Assembly: GCF_002362255.1 (NCBI RefSeq)
Contig: NZ_LPVV01000005.1
Coordinates: forward strand, 1-58,209
Source of the DNA: Microbacterium sp. SZ1
GTDB taxonomy: Bacteria > Actinomycetota > Actinomycetes > Actinomycetales > Microbacteriaceae
DNA: 58,209 nt
Direction: 5' to 3'
Shown: piece after piece, positions 33,776 through 42,905 of the stretch
Position numbering within the stretch: the stretch's first letter is position 1
Layout of the letters: every line of letters begins with the position of its first letter
Program-made: the position numbers and the translations under genes
Notes under the pieces: model-generated
The model's input: only the letters and a program-made list of their open reading frames with translations
What the model was told of the DNA's origin: nothing
Database searches by the model: none

Positions 33776-36700
33776 TCAGCCCAGATCGAAGAGCTCGAGC
33801 TGACGCACCGTGACCTCGGCCTCCGCCCGCACGCGGAGCGCCGAGGTCACGGTGCGTCCGGCGAGGGTGAAGGGCGTCGTGCGGTCGGCGGGCATCTCGA
33901 CCGGGGCGGTGACGTCGATCCGCTCCCAGCCGCTCGTCGTCTCGGCCTCCCACATGAGCGCGGTCGAGGATGCCGCGGCGACCGTCGTGACCGAGACGTC
34001 GCTGACCGCCCGGGCCTCGCCGAACCGCCATCCGATCCACTCGCCCGGCTCCAAACGGATCCCGTCGGCGCCGGCGGAGTCGCCGTCATCGAATGCGCGC
34101 TCCGGGCAGCGAACGCCGTCCGACGCGATCGGTGCTCCGCCGCTCGCCGTCAGGTCGGGGCGCCACGGCGCAGCATCCGTCTCCGTGATCTCTCCGAGCC
34201 AGCGCTCCGGATCCTCGCCGAACACGAGATCGAGCACGACGTCGGCGGACCCGGATCCCACCAGGGCGTCGACGGGCAGCTCGGCCGTCGTGAGCGCCGT
34301 GTCGTTCAGGCGCGCCTCGTACAGAACGCGTGCCGTGGGCGAGCTCCGACGTGAGCGGATGCTCAACGTCGAGCCGTTCCCGCGGTCGATGCGGACGTCG
34401 TCGAGCAGTGGCGACCCGATCCGCAGGACCCCCGACGCGAGTTCGAGCGGGTAGAGCCCGAGCGCGGCCCACAGCCACCAGGCGCTCATCTCGCCGTTGT
34501 CCTCGTCGCCGGGGAAGCCCTGACCGATGTGCGCGCCGGCGAACAGGCGCCCGGCGAGCTCGTGCGCGATCCCGCCCGCGCGCCACGGCTGATCCGTGAA
34601 CGCGTACATGTACGGGATGTGATGCGCGGGCTGATTCGAGATCCCGCACATGCCCGCGCGCAGGGCCCTGGCCTCTCGCTGCTCATGGATGACCGTGCCG
34701 TACGCGCCGCCGAAGCGCTCGTCCGCGGTCTCGGGCTCGGCGAACAGCGCATCGAGGTGCTGCCGCAGCCCGGCCCGGCCGCCGTAGAGGTCGGCGAGCC
34801 CGTCGCCGTCGTGCACGGCGCCGACCGACATGCCCCACGCGTTGGTCTCGACGTTATCGCCGCCCCAGGTGCGCGGGTCGAAGGGCTCGGGCGAGAACGA
34901 TCCGCGGTCGTCGCGGCCGCGGAAGAACCGCGTCTCCGGGTCGAACAGCGAGCGGTGCGACCGCGCGCGGTTCGCGAAGTACCTGGCGAAGGCGCGATAG
35001 CGCGCGGCATCCGTCGTCGAGGTCTGCGGGTCGGACGCGAGCTGCGCGGCGAACCGCCCGAGGGCGGCGTCGCTGACGGCGTTCTCGATGCTCCAGCTCA
35101 TGCCCTCCGGCACGGCGGAGGAGATGTGCCCGGCGAAGCGTCCGCGCGCGATGCCCTTCCGTCCGCGACGCGCGTCGGGACCCGGCTCGCAGGCGTTGCG
35201 CCAGCCGCTCTCGAACGCCTCCCGCCGATCGAAGGCCACGCCCCAGCGCGCGGCATCCGCGAAGATCTGATCGCTCGACGTGCCCACCATGCTGTCGACG
35301 TACCCGGGCGCGCTCCACCGCGCCATCCAACCTCCGCGGCGGTACTGCGCGAGCTGGCCGTCGAGCAACCGCCCCGCGAGCGCCGGGTCGAACAGGGCGA
35401 GGGCCGGCCACTCCGTGCGATACGTGTCCCAGTAGCCGTTGTTGACGACGAGCTCGCCCTCGACGAAAGGCGCGCTCGTGCGCGTGTCGCCGAACGGCTG
35501 CCGCTGCCCGAAGACGTCGGCGAAGACGGAAGCCGGAGAGCCGGGCGACCCGGTGTCCTCGGCCGCGGTGTTCGGGTACAGGTGCATGCGGTACAGGGCG
35601 GCGGCCAGCCGGGCTCTGTTCTCCGCATCGGCGAGTGCGCGATACGGCGCCTCGGCCTCGGGCAGCGGCGGGATCGTCACGCGCCCGAGCAGACGGTTCC
35701 AGGATGCCGCGGCGTCGGCGCACAGCTCGTCGAATACGGTCGAGCTGTCGAGTTCGAGGGCGAGACTGCGCTCGGCCTGCTCGATCGACAGGAACGACAC
35801 GGCCACCCGCACCTCGAGCGATCCGCGGCCGGCGACGAAGCCCGCGACCCGTCCGCGACCGGCGTCGTCGAGGCCCCCGCGCTCGGCCGCGCCCTCGATC
35901 ACCCGTCCGGCGAAGTAGCAGCGCGGGGCGTTTCCCCAGTCCTCGGAGCCCTCGGGGATCCAGCCCGTGAAGCCGTCGGCATCCGTCCAGTCGAGGCGAC
36001 CTTCGTCGGTGAGCTGGTCGATCACGAAGCCCACGCGCTCGTCGGCGTCGTCGCTGCGCACGCGGAACGCCGCGCCGTGCACGGTCGCCGTGAGCTCGGC
36101 GCGGATGCGCCCGCCGTGCCCGTCGTCGAGCTCGACGGCATACTCGTGCGGCCGCGCGCGCTCCGATCCGGCCACGATCCAGCGGCGCCGCGCGGCGTGC
36201 TCTGACGCCGGGGCGCCGGAGAACGGCATGAGCTGCAGCACCGAGCGGTCGCCGATCCACGGGCTGGGCTGGTGCGAGAACTGCAGCGCCTCCAGGCGGC
36301 GGCCCGGCGGGTCGTCGTGCACGAACGGGCGGTACGGCCAGCGCGCGTCGGCGGCGTCAGTCGCCGGCGTCACGAACGTGAACCCGTGCGGGCGCGCCAC
36401 GGCCGGGATCGTGTTGCCGCGCGAGAACCGCGCACCCGAGTGCGTGCCGCGACGCGTGTCGACCCGTTCGACCGGAGGGAGATCGGATGCCGCGGCGACA
36501 CGCTCCTCGATCAGGACCTGCACGTATCCGGCCACCCGAACGGGCCGCCCGTCGACGCCGACCAGCGATTCCGCGCCGAGCACGACCTCGACCACGCCGC
36601 GCCCTCCGGCGAGCGGGCCGAGTGAGACGGTATCGGCGTTCCACTGCTCCGGCATGCTCCACCGAGCGGCGAACTGCGCCTCCGCCGTGACCGCGAAGCC

Positions 36701-37006
36701 GTAGCGGTCGCGCACCGCGGGGTCGTCGGCGAGGCGGCTGCCGTCGTCGAGCCGCACGTCGACCGACACGGCGAGCGCGGCGTGCGGTGCGAGCGCGGCA
36801 TCCGGGCCATCGGCGTAGAAGGCCCAGTGCAGCACCGTGTCGTCGGTGATCTCGACCTGATCGACCCCGGGGACGACGAGGCGCTGCGCGCCCGCGGCCG
36901 GGTCGAAGGAGAACGCGAAGACCGGTCCGGCGAGCACCCCCGACAGCGGGCGCGACGACGGCGGATCCATCGGGCCGCGGGCCGGGACGAGCTGCGCGGA
37001 GCTCAC
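33776..37006 (-). CDS. GH92 alpha-mannosidase
   Basis: A 1076-aa protein with no signal peptide, so probably cytoplasmic. GH92 enzymes are calcium-dependent exo-alpha-mannosidases, often specific for alpha-1,2 linkages. Diagnostic blocks are VNNGYWDTYRTEWPALAL, GMCGISNQPAHHIPYMYAF, and the strongly conserved PGDEDNGEMSAWWLWAALG, whose Glu is the catalytic acid. A further beta-rich region of about 150 residues follows the catalytic domain. I chose the GTG at 37006 because it overlaps the permease stop (GTGA) with a GGAGGG ahead; an internal ATG at 36970 is possible. It would remove the outer alpha-1,2-mannoses from imported high-mannose glycans. Confidence 0.92.
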   Translation of the reverse strand: MSSAQLVPARGPMDPPSSRPLSGVLAGPVFAFSFDPAAGAQRLVVPGVDQVEITDDTVLHWAFYADGPDAALAPHAALAVSVDVRLDDGSRLADDPAVRDRYGFAVTAEAQFAARWSMPEQWNADTVSLGPLAGGRGVVEVVLGAESLVGVDGRPVRVAGYVQVLIEERVAAASDLPPVERVDTRRGTHSGARFSRGNTIPAVARPHGFTFVTPATDAADARWPYRPFVHDDPPGRRLEALQFSHQPSPWIGDRSVLQLMPFSGAPASEHAARRRWIVAGSERARPHEYAVELDDGHGGRIRAELTATVHGAAFRVRSDDADERVGFVIDQLTDEGRLDWTDADGFTGWIPEGSEDWGNAPRCYFAGRVIEGAAERGGLDDAGRGRVAGFVAGRGSLEVRVAVSFLSIEQAERSLALELDSSTVFDELCADAAASWNRLLGRVTIPPLPEAEAPYRALADAENRARLAAALYRMHLYPNTAAEDTGSPGSPASVFADVFGQRQPFGDTRTSAPFVEGELVVNNGYWDTYRTEWPALALFDPALAGRLLDGQLAQYRRGGWMARWSAPGYVDSMVGTSSDQIFADAARWGVAFDRREAFESGWRNACEPGPDARRGRKGIARGRFAGHISSAVPEGMSWSIENAVSDAALGRFAAQLASDPQTSTTDAARYRAFARYFANRARSHRSLFDPETRFFRGRDDRGSFSPEPFDPRTWGGDNVETNAWGMSVGAVHDGDGLADLYGGRAGLRQHLDALFAEPETADERFGGAYGTVIHEQREARALRAGMCGISNQPAHHIPYMYAFTDQPWRAGGIAHELAGRLFAGAHIGQGFPGDEDNGEMSAWWLWAALGLYPLELASGVLRIGSPLLDDVRIDRGNGSTLSIRSRRSSPTARVLYEARLNDTALTTAELPVDALVGSGSADVVLDLVFGEDPERWLGEITETDAAPWRPDLTASGGAPIASDGVRCPERAFDDGDSAGADGIRLEPGEWIGWRFGEARAVSDVSVTTVAAASSTALMWEAETTSGWERIDVTAPVEMPADRTTPFTLAGRTVTSALRVRAEAEVTVRQLELFDLG

Positions 37007-37935
37007 CCCTTGACCGCCCCCTCCTGCACGCCCTTGAAGAAGAAGCGCTGCGTGAACGAGAACATGATGACGATGGGAACGAGCGCGATCATGGTGCCGG
37101 CGGCGATGAGCCGCGGGTCGACGGAGAAGCTGCTGTTCAGGTAGGCCATGCCGACCGTGAGCGTGTACTTCGCCGGATCGGAGAGCACGATGAGGGGCCA
37201 GAGGTAGTCGTCCCACGCGCCGATGAACGCGAAGATCGCGACCACCGAGACCATGCCGCGGATGTTCGGCCACACGATGTGGCGGATGCGCTGCCAGGTC
37301 GTGGCCCCGTCGACCGTCGCAGCGTCGAGCACGTCCTTCGGGATCATGCGGCACGCGGTCGCCACGAGCAGCACGTTCATGGCGCTGATGGCCCCGGGGA
37401 GGAACACACCCCACAGGGTGTCGGCGAGGCCGAGGGCGCGGATCGTGAGGAAGTTGCTCGTCACCGTGACCTCACCGGGGAAGAGCAGGGTCGACAGCAG
37501 GATGGCCATGACGATCCACTTGCCGCGGAACCGCATGCACCCGAGCGCGTAGCCGGCGAAGGTCGCCAGCACGACGTTGCTGAGGACCGTGCCCACCGAC
37601 ACCAGCAGCGAGTGCCAGGCGTAGAGGTACACCGGCACGATGTCCGCGACCGTCGCGTAGTTGCCGAGCGTCGGCTCGCGGGGGATCAGGTTCGGCGGGA
37701 AGGAGTAGATGTTCTCCTGCGGACCCTTGAACGAGGTCGACAGCTGCCAGATGAACGGGCCGATCACGAGGAACAGCACGAGCACGAGCAGCGCGTACCG
37801 GCCGATGAGTCCGCCGAGGGTCGGCTTGCTGAAGTCGCCCGAGCCGCGGCGGCGGAAGATGCGCTCGCGCGACGGGGGAGCGGCGTCGTCCGCCGGGCGC
37901 TCGTCTTCGGTGCGGGGGCGGGTCAGGATGCTCAT
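37003..37935 (-). CDS. Carbohydrate ABC transporter permease (MalG type), N-glycan locus
   Basis: A 310-aa CUT1 permease with a charged N-terminal tail of about 45 residues, six helices and the EAA loop LDAATVDGATTWQRIRHIVWP. It overlaps the upstream permease (ATGA) and the downstream GH92 gene (GTGA). The ATPase is not encoded in the locus. Confidence 0.92.
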   Translation of the reverse strand: MSILTRPRTEDERPADDAAPPSRERIFRRRGSGDFSKPTLGGLIGRYALLVLVLFLVIGPFIWQLSTSFKGPQENIYSFPPNLIPREPTLGNYATVADIVPVYLYAWHSLLVSVGTVLSNVVLATFAGYALGCMRFRGKWIVMAILLSTLLFPGEVTVTSNFLTIRALGLADTLWGVFLPGAISAMNVLLVATACRMIPKDVLDAATVDGATTWQRIRHIVWPNIRGMVSVVAIFAFIGAWDDYLWPLIVLSDPAKYTLTVGMAYLNSSFSVDPRLIAAGTMIALVPIVIMFSFTQRFFFKGVQEGAVKG

Positions 37936-38858
37936 GCGGAGACCTTCGCCTTCTTCTCGCGATTCATGAAGGCGATCGCGGCGAGCGGGATGAGGGTGAG
38001 GAGGAACAGGGCGACGCTGATCGCGGAGGCGTAGCCGATGTTGCCGTTGAGACCCGATCCGACCTGGCGGATCAGCATCACGAGCGAGATGTCGTAGCCG
38101 CCCGGGCCGCCGGTGCTCTTCGACAGCACGTCGAGCTCGGCGAAGACCCGCATGGCCGAGACGGCGATCAGCACCGAGATGAGCAGCATCGCGCCGCGCA
38201 CCGAGGGGATCGTGACCGACAGGAACCGGCGGAAGGATCCGGCGCCGTCGAGCATCGCCGCCTCGTGCAGCTCCTTGCCGACGTTGCCGAGGGCGGCGAG
38301 GTAGACGACCATGTAGTACCCGAGGCCCTTCCACACCGTGAGCAGGATGGCGCAGCCGAGCAGCAGCCAGCGGTCGACGAGGAACGCCACCGGCTTGTCG
38401 ACGACGCCCAGGAACTCGAGCGTCTGGTTGATGATGCCGCGGCTGTCGAACAGCCAGGTCCAGATCAGGGCGACGACCACGACGGATGCGATCACCGGGA
38501 AGTAGAAGGTGGTGCGGAAGAACGAGATGCCCGGCAGCTTCTTCTGCACGAGCAGAGCCAGCAGCAACGGCAGGATCGTGAGCAGCGGCACGCACACCAC
38601 CACGTAGATGAGGCACGTGGTGAGGGCGTTCCAGAACATCTCGTCGCCGAACATGCGCTCGTAGTTCGCGCCGCCGACGAACTCGGGCGTGCGCAGCGGT
38701 TTGGCGTCGGTGAAGCTCAGGACGACGGTGTTGAGGAACGGCCAGAGCGCGAACACCAGCACCCAGATCACAGCGGGGGCGAGCAGGAGCCACGGCGTGA
38801 ACCACCGGTGCGAGGTGATTCCGCCTACCCGTTTCCGGATGCCGGTGTCCGCGGCCAT
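37932..38858 (-). CDS. Carbohydrate ABC transporter permease (MalF type), N-glycan locus
   Basis: A 308-aa CUT1 permease with six helices (first near WFTPWLLLAPAVIWVLVFALW) and the EAA loop HEAAMLDGAGSFRRFLSVTIP. Only 2 nt follow the binding-protein stop codon. It likely imports the mannose-rich glycan released by the Endo H-like enzyme. Confidence 0.92.
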   Translation of the reverse strand: MAADTGIRKRVGGITSHRWFTPWLLLAPAVIWVLVFALWPFLNTVVLSFTDAKPLRTPEFVGGANYERMFGDEMFWNALTTCLIYVVVCVPLLTILPLLLALLVQKKLPGISFFRTTFYFPVIASVVVVALIWTWLFDSRGIINQTLEFLGVVDKPVAFLVDRWLLLGCAILLTVWKGLGYYMVVYLAALGNVGKELHEAAMLDGAGSFRRFLSVTIPSVRGAMLLISVLIAVSAMRVFAELDVLSKSTGGPGGYDISLVMLIRQVGSGLNGNIGYASAISVALFLLTLIPLAAIAFMNREKKAKVSA

Positions 38859-38860
38859 GC

Positions 38861-40162
38861 TTACTGGTCCACCCGGTTCGCGTTGGCGTACTCGACGATC
38901 TTGTCGAGCTGCGTCTTCGGGTCGGCTTCGCCGTTGATGGCGAGCGCGATCTGCTGCGTCATGTACGTGGCCATGTCGGACGTCCACTGGAACGGGATCG
39001 CCTTGGCATCCTGCATCGCGGTGAACACCGTGTCGATCGCGGCGAGCTGCTTCGGGTCGGTGACCGACGACGAGATGTTCTCGACCACGGTGTCACCGCC
39101 CGAGGCGGTGCCGGGCGCGGTGCCGACGGCGAGCGACGAGAACGCGATCTGGTTCTCCTCGTTCGTGACGAACTCGGCGAACGCGAGGGCCGCCGACTTG
39201 TTGTCGGAATCGGCCGAGACGTTCAGCCCCTGCACGTACAGGGGAGGGATGCCGAGGCGCGGCGTCGCGACCGTGTTCTCGAGGAGCGCCGGGGCGTCCT
39301 TCTGCAGGTCGGTGGTGAAGCCGGTGCCGCCGGTGGTGAAGGCGACCTTCTCCTGGATGTAGGCCTCGGCGTTCCCGCCGTAGTCGCCGGTCAGGGCCTC
39401 CGCGGGCATCGCTCCCGCGGCGTACGCGTCGGCGTAGGCCTGGATGATCTCGGCGGCCTCGTCGGTGTTGAAGACGAACTCGCCCTCGTCGTCGATGACC
39501 TCCATGCCCGCCGAGGTGAACGTGTCGAGCGCGGGGATCGACGACAGCAGCTGCACCTTGCCGCCCGACTCCGATGCGACGTCCTTCGCGAGGGTGAGGA
39601 GTTCGTCGACCGTGGTGGGCAGGGTGTCCTCCGTGACGCCGTAGGGGGCGAGCTGCGCGAGGTTCCACCAGGAGGCGTCGCTGGAGAGGTACCAGGGGAG
39701 GCCGTAGGTGCCGTCGACGCCCGGATACTGGCTGTACGACTCCCACGCGCCGGTGTTGTAGGCGTCCTTCAGGTCGGCATCCGCCTCGTCGACATCGAGG
39801 AGCTTGCCGGCGGCGACGAGGGGATACGCGATGTCCGGCGGCAGGTTCAGCACGTCGGGCAGGGTGTCGGCGTTGGCCTGGCTGAGGATCTTCTCCTGGT
39901 AGCCGTCTCCCGGCTGGTCGAGCCACTCGACGGTGACATCGGGGTGCTCCTCCTCGAACGCGTCGATGACGTCCTCGAAGTACGGGGTGAACTTCTCGTT
40001 CTTGAGCGACCAGGTCTGGAACTGGATGGTTCCGCTCAGTTCGCCGGACGTGTCGATGGGGCCGGAATCGCTCGCGCCGCCCCCGCCTCCCGTGCAACTC
40101 GTCAGCGCCAGGACGCCGATGCTGAAGGCTGCCACCGTGGCAATGCGTGTCGGAACTCTCAT
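38861..40162 (-). CDS. Sugar ABC transporter substrate-binding lipoprotein, N-glycan locus
   Basis: A 433-aa family-1 solute-binding protein with lipobox LTSC (Cys about residue 23) followed by a Gly-rich linker. Typical segments are GTIQFQTWSLKNEKFTPYF and ILSQANADTLPDVLNLPPD. AGGAAGAAG precedes the ATG. It heads the operon of binding protein, two permeases and GH92, with an operator about 50 bp before the start. Confidence 0.92.
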   Translation of the reverse strand: MRVPTRIATVAAFSIGVLALTSCTGGGGGASDSGPIDTSGELSGTIQFQTWSLKNEKFTPYFEDVIDAFEEEHPDVTVEWLDQPGDGYQEKILSQANADTLPDVLNLPPDIAYPLVAAGKLLDVDEADADLKDAYNTGAWESYSQYPGVDGTYGLPWYLSSDASWWNLAQLAPYGVTEDTLPTTVDELLTLAKDVASESGGKVQLLSSIPALDTFTSAGMEVIDDEGEFVFNTDEAAEIIQAYADAYAAGAMPAEALTGDYGGNAEAYIQEKVAFTTGGTGFTTDLQKDAPALLENTVATPRLGIPPLYVQGLNVSADSDNKSAALAFAEFVTNEENQIAFSSLAVGTAPGTASGGDTVVENISSSVTDPKQLAAIDTVFTAMQDAKAIPFQWTSDMATYMTQQIALAINGEADPKTQLDKIVEYANANRVDQ

Positions 40163-40210
40163 CGTGCTTCTTCCTCGAGGCGGGCGATAGGGCGCGCGTC
40201 CGGTCATCGG

Positions 40211-40225
40211 ACTACAGCGCTTTAG
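40211..40225 (-). promoter_or_regulatory. N-glycan regulon operator, site 2
   Basis: CTACAGCGCTTTAG at 40212-40225 is a nearly perfect palindrome (one mismatched pair). Read on the minus strand it ends TGTAGT, a -10-like hexamer for the importer operon. Confidence 0.65.
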
Positions 40226-40311
40226 CAGATGAAACCATCCGAAACCGCGCGTGTCAAGGCTCGCTCTGGCGGTCGCAGGCGGTTGATCAGGCGATGGTAT
40301 GCGCGATGTTG

Positions 40312-40326
40312 CTCAAGCGTTATAGT
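40312..40326 (+). promoter_or_regulatory. N-glycan regulon operator overlapping -10, site 3
   Basis: CTCAAGCGTTATAG, followed by T, giving TATAGT at 40321-40326 as the probable -10 of the GH5 gene, whose ATG lies 50 bp further on. Confidence 0.65.
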
Positions 40327-40375
40327 GGTCCGATCCCGTCCTCGCCGGAGGACACCGTCGGAAAGGTCCGGATAC

Positions 40376-41686
40376 ATGACGCAGCGCGGCGCACTCGATG
40401 CTCCCCTGAGATTCGGGGCGAACTACACGCCGTCGAAGGACTGGATGCACTCCTGGCTGGACTTCACCCCTGACGACGTGCGCCGCGACTTCGCCGCACT
40501 CGCCGAGCTCGGGCTCGACCACGTCCGCGTGTTCCCGCTGTGGACGGTGCTGCAGCCGAACCGCACGTTCATCCGCAGCAAGGCCGTCGACGACGTGCGG
40601 GCGATGGTCGACATCGCCGCGGAGTTCGGGATGGACGCCAGCGTCGACGTCATCCAGGGCCACCTGTCGAGCTTCGACTTCGTGCCGTCGTGGCTGTTCA
40701 CATGGCATGACAAGAACATGTTCACCGATGCCAGGGCGCTCGACGGCCAGGTCGCGCTCGTCGACCGCCTGGGTCGTGCGCTCGGCGACGCCCCGAACTT
40801 CCTCGGTCTGACGCTCGGCAACGAGGTCAACCAGTTCTCCGCGCACACGCATCCGTCCCCGTGGCCGGTGACGCAGGACGAGGCGGGCGGATGGATCTCG
40901 GCGCTGCTGTCGGCCGCCGAGGAGGCGGCCCCCGGCCTGCCGCACGTGCACAGCGAGTACGACGCCGTCTGGTACATGGACGGGCACGGCTTCACGCCCG
41001 CGCATGCGTCGCGTCTCGGCGCGATGACCACCATCCACTCCTGGATCTTCAACGGCACCGCGCAGCGGTATGGTGGGCGCTCCGTCGCCTCCGACCGGCA
41101 CGCGGAGTACCTCATCGAGCTCTCCCGTGCGTTCGCGACCGACCGCGATCGACCGATCTGGCTGCAGGAGGTCGGGGCGCCCTCGAACTGCCTGTCCGAC
41201 GACGAGATGCCCGGGTTCCTCGAGGCGACAGTGCGCTCGGCGGCGCGCACCGAGAACCTGTGGGGCATCACCTGGTGGTGCTCGCACGACGTGAGCCGCG
41301 AGCTCGGCGACTTCCCCGAGCTGGAGTACTCGCTCGGACTCGTCGACCAGGCGGGCGCGGCAAAGCCGATCGGCCGCCGCCTCGCCGAGCTCATTCCCGA
41401 GCTGCGCCGGCGCACCGCGACTCCGGTGCGCGACACCGCGATCGTCGTCGAGGTCGACGAGCAGGAGGTGCCGGTGAGCCGGGCCGCCCTCAGCCCCGGT
41501 GGCGCGGTGTTCCAGGCGTGGGTGGATGCCTGCACGAGCGGACTCGACCCCGCTCTGGTCACGTCGATCGACGCACTCGATGCGGCGGCGCTCGATGCCC
41601 GCGGCATCCGGCATCTCATCCGTCCCGATCTCGCCGCGAGCGAGGTGGAGCGCTACGGATCGGTGAACACCGTCGTGCAGGCCTGA
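40376..41686 (+). CDS. GH5-family glycosidase, probable N-glycan core beta-mannosidase (GH5_18-like)
   Basis: A 436-aa protein without signal peptide. The clan A (beta/alpha)8 barrel is recognisable: [17 protein letters not shown] at the N-terminus, [10 protein letters not shown] with acid/base Glu150, and IWLQEVGAP with nucleophile Glu265. From memory it resembles actinobacterial and bifidobacterial GH5 subfamily 18, which cleaves Man-beta-1,4-GlcNAc left after alpha-mannosidases trim an N-glycan; the subfamily is an inference. The last 60 residues resemble a small beta domain. It is divergent from the importer operon, with one regulon operator on each side of the gap. Confidence 0.8.
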   Translation: MTQRGALDAPLRFGANYTPSKDWMHSWLDFTPDDVRRDFAALAELGLDHVRVFPLWTVLQPNRTFIRSKAVDDVRAMVDIAAEFGMDASVDVIQGHLSSFDFVPSWLFTWHDKNMFTDARALDGQVALVDRLGRALGDAPNFLGLTLGNEVNQFSAHTHPSPWPVTQDEAGGWISALLSAAEEAAPGLPHVHSEYDAVWYMDGHGFTPAHASRLGAMTTIHSWIFNGTAQRYGGRSVASDRHAEYLIELSRAFATDRDRPIWLQEVGAPSNCLSDDEMPGFLEATVRSAARTENLWGITWWCSHDVSRELGDFPELEYSLGLVDQAGAAKPIGRRLAELIPELRRRTATPVRDTAIVVEVDEQEVPVSRAALSPGGAVFQAWVDACTSGLDPALVTSIDALDAAALDARGIRHLIRPDLAASEVERYGSVNTVVQA

Positions 41687-41708
41687 GCCGGGACCGCGCG
41701 GCTCTGGC

Positions 41709-42740
41709 TCAGCCGGCGGCAGAGGGCGGCGCGGTGCTCTCGCGCACCGTGAGCGTCGGCGTCGGTCCCTCGACGCTCGGCAGGTTCGCGCCCGCCTCGA
41801 TCTGCTGCAGCAGCAGGGTGGCGGCTCGTTCGCCGAGCTCGAAGGTGTCACGCGTCATCGCGGTGATCGAGGGGTTGATGAGGCCGGCGATGACGGAGTC
41901 GTCGAACGACGCGAGCGAAACGTCGCGCGGCACGTGGCGGCCCATCTCCTGGGCCACCCTGAGTCCGGCCACGGCCATGACGTCGTTGTCGTACACGATC
42001 GCGGTCGGACGCTGTCGACCGGCGAGCAGCGTGCGGGTCACGGCCGAGGACCGGGCGGGCGAGAAATCGGTCGTGATGACATCGCCCGTGACCCCGTCGC
42101 CGGTCATGCGCTCGAGCACCTCTGCACGCAGCCGCGTGTGCTCGAGCTCGGCGGGCCCCGCCACGTAGGCGATGCGCTCGTGACCCAGCGCGGCGAGATA
42201 GGAGAACAGGGCGTCGGCCACGGCGTCGTCGCCGATCCACACGCTGGGCACGGCGCCTTGGGGCGAGGGCTTCGAGCCGATCATGACGGCGCGGGCGTCG
42301 AGAGCGGTGATGCGCTCGCCGCGGGGATCATCGTCGCGCGGGTCGATGAGGATGATGCCGTCGACCTGATTGGACGAGCGCCACTGCCGGTGCACCTCCA
42401 TCTCCTCCGCGATGCCGCTGACGAGCCGCAGCTGCAGACTGACCTTGCTCTCGGAGAGCCGCGATTCGATGCCCGCGATGAGGTCGGTGAAGAACGCCTC
42501 CGAGCCGAGGGAGCGGGCGGGGCGCGCGAGGGCGAAGCCGACCGTGTTGGCGCGGGCGCCGACGAGGGCGCGCGCGGCGGAGCTGGGCTGCCAGCCGTTC
42601 TCCTCGACGATCGTCAGGATGCGCTGCCGCGTCTCCTCGCTCACGCCAGGACGGCCGTTGAGGGCGAACGAGACGGCACCGGGCGAGACGCCGGCCATGC
42701 GCGCGATATCGGCGATGGTGACGCGTTTCGCCGGGCTCAT
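41709..42740 (-). CDS. LacI-family regulator, probable repressor of the N-glycan locus
   Basis: A 343-aa regulator with the helix-turn-helix TIADIARMAGVSPGAVSFAL (residues 8-27), a hinge (PSSAARALVGARAN) and an effector domain with VDGIILIDPRDD and TAIVYDNDVMAVAGL. It is convergent with the GH5 gene and divergent from the GH38 gene. Five copies of a shared LacI-type site lie around it, including one 15 bp before its own start, so it probably controls the locus and itself. Confidence 0.92.
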   Translation of the reverse strand: MSPAKRVTIADIARMAGVSPGAVSFALNGRPGVSEETRQRILTIVEENGWQPSSAARALVGARANTVGFALARPARSLGSEAFFTDLIAGIESRLSESKVSLQLRLVSGIAEEMEVHRQWRSSNQVDGIILIDPRDDDPRGERITALDARAVMIGSKPSPQGAVPSVWIGDDAVADALFSYLAALGHERIAYVAGPAELEHTRLRAEVLERMTGDGVTGDVITTDFSPARSSAVTRTLLAGRQRPTAIVYDNDVMAVAGLRVAQEMGRHVPRDVSLASFDDSVIAGLINPSITAMTRDTFELGERAATLLLQQIEAGANLPSVEGPTPTLTVRESTAPPSAAG

Positions 42741-42753
42741 AGTCCCTCACCCT

Positions 42754-42768
42754 ACTTGATCGGTTTAG
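42754..42768 (-). promoter_or_regulatory. N-glycan regulon operator, site 4
   Basis: CTTGATCGGTTTAG at 42755-42768. On the minus strand it ends TCAAGT and lies 15 bp before the LacI start, which suggests autoregulation. Confidence 0.6.
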
Positions 42769-42807
42769 CCCGCAGAAAGACGCGACGACACCGGCAGAGC
42801 GTGGATG

Positions 42808-42822
42808 CTAGATCGCTTTAGT
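42808..42822 (+). promoter_or_regulatory. N-glycan regulon operator overlapping -10, site 5
   Basis: CTAGATCGCTTTAG followed by T gives TTTAGT (42817-42822) as a possible -10 for the GH38 gene, whose start is 84 bp downstream. Confidence 0.6.
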
Positions 42823-42905
42823 AAATCCGATAGCATCGTCGAACGGCACCGTATTCCCCCTCGCCGTCCCCCGCCCCTCTCACCGTCGAGCTCGGAGACT
42901 GACCC

